DNA from: Pseudomonas sp. TNT3
Lineage (GTDB): Bacteria > Pseudomonadota > Gammaproteobacteria > Pseudomonadales > Pseudomonadaceae
Direction of reading: 5' to 3'
Length of the DNA: 64,000 nt
Assembly (NCBI RefSeq): GCF_010095445.2
Contig: NZ_WFGV02000033.1
Span: 1 to 64,000 of the forward strand
Part shown: positions 58,885-64,000 of the stretch, in pieces
Position numbering within the stretch: position 1 is the first letter of the stretch
Layout: every line of letters begins with the position of its first letter
Program-made: the position numbers and the translations under genes
The notes under the pieces: generated by a model
What the model saw: only the letters and a program-made list of their open reading frames with translations
What the model was told of the DNA's origin: nothing
The model's database searches: none

Positions 58885-60846
58885 TTAAGGCAGTTCCAGG
58901 CCACCCGCTGCCTTGTGCAGCTTGCGTAGATGTTCGCCGATTCGCTTCAGGTTGGCTTCATTGGCAGCCATCTCGGCGGCACGGCTTGGTTCAAGCAGCG
59001 CTCTCACTTCTTTGTCGAGGTCTCCGGTCAGTACTTGAAGCTGCTTTTGCCGCAGGCTGCTTTCCGATTCCAGACGCTGCCATTCACTCGGCTGGGGCAA
59101 TCCATAGCCACCCGTTCCGAGCAATTCGGCCGGACGGCTGAGGAAGCCACTGTTGGCGAGAATCTGTTGGAGAGTAGCGTTGGCTTTGTCCATGCCGCCA
59201 TTCTTCATTTCCCGCGCGCCGAGGTAGCGTTGCTTGACCTCGTCCTGAGCCAGCACCAATTGCTGTCGGAACGCTGCCTGCTCCAGTAAGAGCAATGCAG
59301 CACTGGTGCGCAGGTCTGCCTGGTCGATCCATTGCCGGCGTTCATCGGCCTTGAGTGCCAGCCAGTCTTCGACTTTCTCCTGCTTGATCGGCAAGTGCTT
59401 TTTCAACACCTCGAACATGGCTTGATAGCGATCGCGGAAAGAATCGAAGCGATAGCCCAGGCGAAGGGCTTCGCGGGGGTCGTCCAGGACGCTGGTGTCC
59501 GCCAGCCCACGGCCTTTCATGACCTCCAGCAAGCCATTGGGCATGATGCTGTCCAGGCCGACGAGCTGTTTGTTGTTGGTGCCACTGCGCAATAACTTCA
59601 GGCCTTCCACAGCGCAGTTGTTGGACAGGAAGAAGTAATTGCCGTCATAACTCCAGTGCATCTCGGCGGCATGCTCCACCACTTCCTCGATCTCTGTGCG
59701 AGACAGGTTCAGCGGTACCGAAGCCAGGCTGCGCAGTTCGGTCTTGGTGTATTCATCGATGACCTGAGCCAGCGGCAAGACAAACAGGCGCGACGGATAT
59801 TTTCCTACCAGGCCATCCCAGCTCGAGAGCTGTACGTCGCCCACAAAGGCGCGGTAGGACAGCACCAGATGCTGGTCCAGGTCGAGCCGGCAATCGGGAC
59901 CACGGGGGCGCCCGGGGGCACAGATCACCAGTCGCAACATGCTGTGACCCCAGCGACTGACCCAATTCTGGTTGGCTTCAGCCAGCAGGTAGTCGACGGC
60001 GTATACACGCTCTGGATCAACTTGCCCCAAGGGTTGCTTGGCGAAATCGTTGCCAGCGTTGAGGAAGGCGAAGGACTTGGCGCACGTATCTTTTGCCGCC
60101 GGTGCCCAGCCGAAGTGTTCTTTGTAGTAGCGATACAGCGCGGGGCGACGGCAGGCGTAACTCGGGTCCAGGAGAAAATACTCCATGTTGACCGCGACGA
60201 ACTCTTTGGGACTGCTCGTTTCGTAGATGTCCGGGCTGCGGGCGATCTGCCGATTGTGCTGCTCGCGTTCACCGCGGCGACCCACATATTGCTGCCAGCC
60301 TGCAAGGTCGAGCAGGCGCGGGTCGTCGCTGATGGTGAAGCGACGATCCGTCTGGCCACGGCACTCATCCGGCAGGCCGACCAGTCCGGAGCTGCTGTTG
60401 CGCTGCGTGCAACGCTGGATCATCTTGCGTTCAGCGTCTGGCCACAGGCGTGCACGGTCGTAAATGTGGGTGAGTTCGTGCAGCACCGTGGCGAGCATTT
60501 CCCGGCGCACGGTGCCGTGGGGGCGATAGGTTTTTTTGCTCGCGGCGCTGCCATCGGTGAGGCTGGCGAGCAGGTTTCTATTCAGGTCGAGTTCGGACAC
60601 CAGAGACGCCTGTCCGTAGGCGTTGCTCGGCATATCATCGGTCCAGCCAACGTCAATGCGTCGATCCAGTTGTTCAATGAAGCGCGGCGGTAATGCCTGC
60701 ATGGCTTCATCGAGCAATGCCTGACTGGCCTGCTGTTGCGCCGGGCTAAGACCCTCGGTCTTGAGTCGTAATTGCAGATCGGCCTGGGCCGTGTTGCCGA
60801 GCAGCAACACAACCCCGGCCAGCAGCCAGGCGCCTAGGGACCTCAC
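58885..60846 (-). CDS. Secreted HExxH protein with DUF4105 domain
   Basis: 653 residues; signal peptide MRSLGAWLLAGVVLLLGNTA, cleavage near AQA. The N-terminal third contains a zinc-protease motif HELTH (His123, Glu124, His127) followed by a cysteine-containing loop. The middle (about 280-430) is the DUF4105 domain, with RWGHSMLRLVICAP and FFLSNNCAVEGLKLLRSG, where His and Cys resemble an NlpC/P60-like active pair. The C-terminal ~170 residues are a long coiled coil. Its ATG overlaps the stop of the first DUF2388 gene (ATGA). It probably works in the periplasm as a metallopeptidase and/or acyl- or amide-processing enzyme; the substrate is unknown. Confidence 0.78.
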   Translation of the reverse strand: MRSLGAWLLAGVVLLLGNTAQADLQLRLKTEGLSPAQQQASQALLDEAMQALPPRFIEQLDRRIDVGWTDDMPSNAYGQASLVSELDLNRNLLASLTDGSAASKKTYRPHGTVRREMLATVLHELTHIYDRARLWPDAERKMIQRCTQRNSSSGLVGLPDECRGQTDRRFTISDDPRLLDLAGWQQYVGRRGEREQHNRQIARSPDIYETSSPKEFVAVNMEYFLLDPSYACRRPALYRYYKEHFGWAPAAKDTCAKSFAFLNAGNDFAKQPLGQVDPERVYAVDYLLAEANQNWVSRWGHSMLRLVICAPGRPRGPDCRLDLDQHLVLSYRAFVGDVQLSSWDGLVGKYPSRLFVLPLAQVIDEYTKTELRSLASVPLNLSRTEIEEVVEHAAEMHWSYDGNYFFLSNNCAVEGLKLLRSGTNNKQLVGLDSIMPNGLLEVMKGRGLADTSVLDDPREALRLGYRFDSFRDRYQAMFEVLKKHLPIKQEKVEDWLALKADERRQWIDQADLRTSAALLLLEQAAFRQQLVLAQDEVKQRYLGAREMKNGGMDKANATLQQILANSGFLSRPAELLGTGGYGLPQPSEWQRLESESSLRQKQLQVLTGDLDKEVRALLEPSRAAEMAANEANLKRIGEHLRKLHKAAGGLELP

Positions 60847-61163
60847 AGTGCGAGGATGGCTTCAGCGAGCACCTGATCACTGGCGTCGCGAGCTTCCGGC
60901 ACTCGGGTGCGCAAGGTATTGAAGGCCGCTTCCAGGTGAGCACCACGAATGTCTCCATTACTCGCGACGAAACTGGCCGCATCATCATGAGCTTCGCGGA
61001 CGATTTTCGAATCGCGAATGGAGGTGGTGGTATCGGAAGTGAAATCAAGCGTGCGCTGGCTGGCACGGATGATGATGTTACTGGTGGCAACCAGGGTTTG
61101 CGCCTGGGCCACATCGGCCAACAACAACAGGCCAAGGGTGGCGGCAATCAGCGGGTTACGCAT
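60843..61163 (-). CDS. DUF2388 secreted protein, copy 1 (coupled to the DUF4105 gene)
   Basis: 106 residues from the ATG at 61163 (CGGAG 8 bases upstream). The signal peptide MRNPLIAATLGLLLLADVAQ ends at AQA. The mature core KIVREAHDDAASFVASNGDI, RGAHLEAAFNTLR and ASDQVLAEAIL is the DUF2388 pattern (A-x-DDAA-x-F-x-AS-x-G-x2-RG-x2-LE). Its stop overlaps the start of the large DUF4105 gene. It is the last of three tandem copies in transcription order. Confidence 0.85.
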   Translation of the reverse strand: MRNPLIAATLGLLLLADVAQAQTLVATSNIIIRASQRTLDFTSDTTTSIRDSKIVREAHDDAASFVASNGDIRGAHLEAAFNTLRTRVPEARDASDQVLAEAILAL

Positions 61164-61190
61164 GGAACGACTCCGGAATAACAAAGATAA

Positions 61191-61508
61191 CTATTGGACG
61201 AGAATTGCTTGCGCCAGTTCAAGGTCGCTTGCATGAAGTTTTGGCCGGCTTTGACGCAAATAAACCAGCGCTGATTCAAGCTGCGCGCCTCGCCATGCAC
61301 CGTCACTGGCGATGAACGCAGCAGCATCATCGTGCGCAGCGAGCAGTAGCTTACGGTCGAAGGGGGCGGAGGTCACCATGCTTGTGGCATAGCCGGTGGC
61401 CACGATGCCTTGGGTAGATAGGTTAAAGGCGTCGAAAGCAACGGCCGGGCAAGACCAGCAAACCGAAAGGAAGAGGGGTGTGACCAACAGTTTTAGAGGA
61501 AAACGCAT
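61191..61508 (-). CDS. DUF2388 secreted protein, copy 2 (most divergent)
   Basis: 105 residues; signal peptide to about VAF (residue 25). The core LLLAAHDDAAAFIASDGAWR and GAQLESALVYLR with ASDLELAQAIL is kept, but the N-terminal half of the mature protein (NLSTQGIVATGYATSMVTS) differs from the other two copies. The start codon has only a weak ribosome binding site. It lies 27 bp upstream of copy 1. Confidence 0.8.
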   Translation of the reverse strand: MRFPLKLLVTPLFLSVCWSCPAVAFDAFNLSTQGIVATGYATSMVTSAPFDRKLLLAAHDDAAAFIASDGAWRGAQLESALVYLRQSRPKLHASDLELAQAILVQ

Positions 61509-61613
61509 GAGACTCGATAGTTGAAAGCGAGTCCGAAGGCTAGCGCAATGCCTGTTCTAGAGCCAGTGTTGAATCATTGGGACACGACCTGCGTGTCCCA
61601 ATCAACGCTGTTT

Positions 61614-61931
61614 TCAGATCGTCAGGATGGCCTGGGCCAGCTGTGCATCGGTTGCGTTCAGTTGCGGTGCCTGATGGCGAATGTGATCCAGAGCACTTTC
61701 CAGTTTCACACCACGAATGGAGCCTTCGCTGGCGACAAAGCTGGCGGCGTCATCACGGGCAGCACGTACGATCTTGTCGTCGCGAAAGGATGAGGTGACA
61801 TCGGAAGTCGCATCGGAACTGGATTTCAGTGCGCCAACGACGGCATCGGTGGTCACGATGAAACTGGTGGCGTGGGAATTGGCAGCCACGGCGAGCAGGG
61901 CTGCAGCGCTGAGCAGACGAAGACGGGACAT
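61614..61931 (-). CDS. DUF2388 secreted protein, copy 3 (first in the cluster)
   Basis: 105 residues; MSRLRLLSAAALLAVAANSH, with cleavage near SHA. AAGGAG precedes the ATG. The core KIVRAARDDAASFVASEGSI, RGVKLESALDHIR and ATDAQLAQAIL is close to copy 1, and the serine-rich stretch SSSDATSDVTSSFRDD is distinctive. It is the first gene in transcription order. Function unknown. Confidence 0.85.
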   Translation of the reverse strand: MSRLRLLSAAALLAVAANSHATSFIVTTDAVVGALKSSSDATSDVTSSFRDDKIVRAARDDAASFVASEGSIRGVKLESALDHIRHQAPQLNATDAQLAQAILTI

Positions 61932-62212
61932 GGTGTAACTCCTTCAAATGAACCGATATAAGAGGTGGCTTGTTGGATCGGACGTCAGTTTTGCTTCATT
62001 CGCCACGTTCCATAGGATATTAGGCCTCGGCGGATGGATTCGAACAGCAAATTACCAAGTAAACGACGTGAAAGCGCTGTAGAAAGCTGTGAATCGAGGT
62101 TTAGAACGGATCAAGAGATCTCAGACTTCGGTCAATGTAAAAATTGTACCTATTAAAATATGGAACGTTAAAACTGTACTGGTATCTCTTTTAGCAGCCC
62201 TGAAACGACAAA
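61932..62212. other. AT-rich non-coding stretch with GTAC motifs
   Basis: There is no supported gene. Two motifs of the GTAC-centred type occur (TTGTACC at 62144, ACTGTACTGGTA at 62173). Promoter elements for the DUF2388 cluster probably lie at the left end, on the minus strand. Confidence 0.5.
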
Positions 62213-62238
62213 ACCCGTCGTGATTTCCCACGACGGGT
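62213..62238 (-). terminator. Terminator of the DUF1127 gene
   Basis: Stem ACCCGTCGTG / CACGACGGGT with a 6-base loop, followed on the minus strand by TTTTGT. It lies about 60 bp after the DUF1127 stop. Confidence 0.85.
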
Positions 62239-62299
62239 CTTGTTTGTTCAATTCGGGTTGCTGGCGGTGGACCCTACAGGTCAGAGCCAGCGACGCTAC

Positions 62300-62515
62300 T
62301 TAGCGCCAGAACGGCTTGCTCAGCTCTTCGTAGCGTTGTGCTTCGCTAATCCCGGCGTCAGCCAGCAGACGCGAATCCAGACGAGCCAATTGGTGGCGGC
62401 TGGAGATGCGGCGCTGCCACAACATCAGGTTGGCGATAACGCGAAGAGGCATCGAAGCCTGGGTTTTTGCAGCGGTATCTTCGAAGAACAGTTCGGAACT
62501 GAGTGTACGTTCCAT
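62300..62515 (-). CDS. DUF1127 small arginine-rich protein
   Basis: 71 residues from the second of two close ATGs (MERTLSSELFFEDTAAKTQA), which gives GGAAGG the right 9-base spacing. The C-terminal ~40 residues (LMLWQRRISSRHQLARLDSR, then LLADAGISEAQRYEELSKPF) are the DUF1127 (YjiS-like) domain. Small DUF1127 proteins are linked to phosphate and carbon metabolism and RNA maturation in alphaproteobacteria; the pseudomonad role is not settled. Its upstream region is unusually AT-rich and motif-dense. Confidence 0.85.
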   Translation of the reverse strand: MERTLSSELFFEDTAAKTQASMPLRVIANLMLWQRRISSRHQLARLDSRLLADAGISEAQRYEELSKPFWR

Positions 62516-62620
62516 GGTTGACATCCTTCCGCTTGTGGCGGGATTAGGTAGTGGTTTAACTGATGCCAATGATCCTCTTGTTTGGCTAGTCTCTCTAGAT
62601 ACAGTTCACTTGTATTGTGA

Positions 62621-62763
62621 GGTACCAGTTAACTGTTAATGGAGGGTGTACTGGTCTAAATTGATGCAACTGTACCTATGCGCATCAAAATAGTGCACTT
62701 TAAGTGTTTTAGAGAGTTTTAGAGGGGGATGAGGGTTGAAAAACACCAGTACAGCAGTACAGT
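62621..62763. promoter_or_regulatory. Cluster of GTAC-centred motifs upstream of the DUF1127 gene
   Basis: Five occurrences: GGTACCAGTT (62621), TGTACTGGTC (62647), AACTGTACCT (62667), and ACCAGTACAG plus CAGTACAGT (62745-62763). They resemble paired sites of MocR/GntR-type regulators. Two more copies lie on the other side of the gene (62144 and 62173). Confidence 0.5.
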
Positions 62764-62834
62764 TTTTTCTAGTTTTGTGATTTTAGATCGCGAGCTGGCG
62801 AAACTGTGTTTGCGCCAGCCGCAATCTGTACCAA

Positions 62835-64000
62835 TCACACCGCCAGCATTCTTCCGGTTTCTTCCAGGTTCATGTGCCAGCTGAGGGCTTCACGCAGGAT
62901 ATGCGGGGTGTGTCCGCCGAGCGCACAGGCCGCGGTGAAGTAGTCATCCAGCGCCTGGCGATAGTCCGGGTGCACGCAGTTGTCGATGATGACGCGCGCT
63001 CGTTCCCGCGGTGCCAGGCCGCGCAGGTCTGCCAGGCCGATCTCGGTGACAAGGATGTCAACGTCGTGCTCGGTATGGTCCACATGGCTGACCATTGGCA
63101 CCACGCTGGAGATTGCACCCCCCTTGGCAATCGACTTGGTCACGAAAATCGCCAGATGCGCGTTACGCGCAAAGTCGCCCGAGCCACCAATGCCGTTCAT
63201 CATCCGCGTGCCGCAGACGTGTGTGGAATTGACGTTGCCATACAAGTCGAATTCCAGCGCCGTGTTGACGCCGATGATTCCGAGGCGTCGCACGACTTCA
63301 GGGTGGTTGGAGATTTCCTGCGGGCGCAAGACCAGCTTGTCTTTGTAGTGCTCGAGGTTGCCGAATACATCGCTGTTACGACGCGCCGACAAGGTGATCG
63401 AACTACCTGAAGCAAAGCTCAGCTTGCCGGCATCGATCAGGTCGAAGGTCGAGTCTTGCAGCACTTCGGAGTACATCGTCAGGTCTTCGAACGGCGAATC
63501 GATCAGGCCGCACATCACCGAGTTGGCAATGGTGCCGATGCCAGCCTGCAACGGGCCGAGCTTGTTCGTCATGCGTCCGGCGGCCACTTCTGCTTTGAAA
63601 AAGTCGATCAGGTGATCGGCAATGGCCTGGGTATCAACGTCCGGCGGCAGGACGGTAGACGGCGAGTCGGATTGATTGGTGATCACGATCGCGACGATTT
63701 TTTCAGGCGGGATCGTGATGGCCGTGCTGCCAATGCGATCATCGACTTTCACAAGCGGAATTGGCGTGCGTGTCGGCCGGTACGTCGGGATGTAGATGTC
63801 GTGTAAACCCTCAAGGTTAGGGTTGTGCGCCATGTTGATTTCGACAATGACCTGCTTTGCAAAAATGGCAAAACTGGCCGAGTTGCCCACCGAGGTGGTT
63901 GGCACGATGTGGCCTTGCTCGGTAATCGCCACAGCCTCGATCACTGCGATGTCCGGCAATTTCAGTTGCTGGTTACGCAGTTGCTCCACGGTTTCCGAAA
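62835..64000 (-). CDS. Acetyl-CoA hydrolase / succinate CoA-transferase family protein, partial
   Basis: 388 codons are in the window, and the frame stays open at the right edge, so roughly 110 N-terminal residues are missing if the protein has the usual length of about 500. It has the class I CoA-transferase fold of the ACH1/ScpC/AarC group: LGPLQAGIGTIANSV, the YSEVLQD segment whose Glu is expected to form the CoA thioester, GVNTALEFDLYGNVNSTHVC, GIGGSGDFARNA, and VTEIGLADLRGL near the end. It moves CoA between acetyl-CoA or propionyl-CoA and succinate, or hydrolyses acetyl-CoA. Which reaction prevails cannot be read from this part. Confidence 0.88.
   Translation of the reverse strand, partial: SETVEQLRNQQLKLPDIAVIEAVAITEQGHIVPTTSVGNSASFAIFAKQVIVEINMAHNPNLEGLHDIYIPTYRPTRTPIPLVKVDDRIGSTAITIPPEKIVAIVITNQSDSPSTVLPPDVDTQAIADHLIDFFKAEVAAGRMTNKLGPLQAGIGTIANSVMCGLIDSPFEDLTMYSEVLQDSTFDLIDAGKLSFASGSSITLSARRNSDVFGNLEHYKDKLVLRPQEISNHPEVVRRLGIIGVNTALEFDLYGNVNSTHVCGTRMMNGIGGSGDFARNAHLAIFVTKSIAKGGAISSVVPMVSHVDHTEHDVDILVTEIGLADLRGLAPRERARVIIDNCVHPDYRQALDDYFTAACALGGHTPHILREALSWHMNLEETGRMLAV

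Noticed and set aside
58761..59141. Plus-strand frame after trpA starting MMKMPKRLRVPG
   Set aside because: Its second half runs antisense to the DUF4105 gene, the composition is arginine-rich without family likeness, and there is no convincing ribosome site.

Overview
This window is ordinary chromosome of a fluorescent Pseudomonas, most likely of the P. fluorescens group. The evidence is the gene order (algB-kinB, ampDh2, a GGDEF gene, dsbA, cytochromes c4 and c5, engB, polA, thrB, znuA/zur/znuCB), the close match of most products to Pseudomonas families, and seven REP/REPIN palindromes of types typical of this group. There are no rRNA or tRNA genes, phage genes, transposases or CRISPR arrays. 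Both edges cut a gene: a spore-maturation-like membrane protein on the left and an acetyl-CoA hydrolase/CoA-transferase on the right.

Layout. (1) 1-8 kb: membrane transport (gltP), a lysozyme inhibitor (Ivy), small membrane proteins, then the alginate/virulence two-component pair AlgB-KinB. (2) 8-16 kb: a c-di-GMP phosphodiesterase, a cell-wall amidase lipoprotein, a diguanylate cyclase, a nuclease/phosphatase-fold protein, DsbA and two small c-type cytochromes, all on the minus strand. (3) 15.5-24.5 kb: engB and polA converge, and between them lies a non-coding RNA whose position and sigma-22-like promoter fit ErsA. Then come thrB and the zinc uptake locus znuA / zur-znuC-znuB. (4) 24.6-29.5 kb: monofunctional catalase KatE, divergent from the methionine ABC importer metNIQ. 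(5) 29.7-38.3 kb: a complete caa3/aa3 cytochrome c oxidase cluster (CtaC, D, G, E, SURF1, heme A/O synthesis, SCO), with one small gene embedded on the opposite strand. (6) 38.7-43 kb: SulP transporter plus beta-carbonic anhydrase and a radical SAM protein. (7) 43.2-51.4 kb: a small EF-hand-like protein of unknown role, the periplasmic phosphatase TpbA, two tandem M3 oligopeptidases (one canonical PrlC, one divergent), gamma-carbonic anhydrase, a HAD phosphatase and a lipoprotein peptidase. (8) 51.5-58.7 kb: small envelope/stress proteins (two lipoproteins, two DUF1161, OsmC, dodecin, YqjD-like), then trpI / trpBA. (9) 58.9-64 kb: a large secreted HExxH/DUF4105 protein translationally coupled to three tandem DUF2388 proteins, a DUF1127 gene surrounded by GTAC-centred motifs, and the CoA-transferase.

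Themes. Several genes meet on envelope stress and biofilm control: AlgB/KinB, the ErsA candidate, an intact EAL enzyme, an intact GGDEF enzyme and TpbA. The most noteworthy non-routine items are the ErsA candidate, the divergent M3 peptidase with an altered catalytic loop, the DUF4105-DUF2388 cluster, the EF-hand ORF, and several unexplained palindromes and motif clusters. I did not find a clearly unprecedented defence or mobile system. All functional calls are from reading the sequence; no database search was run.
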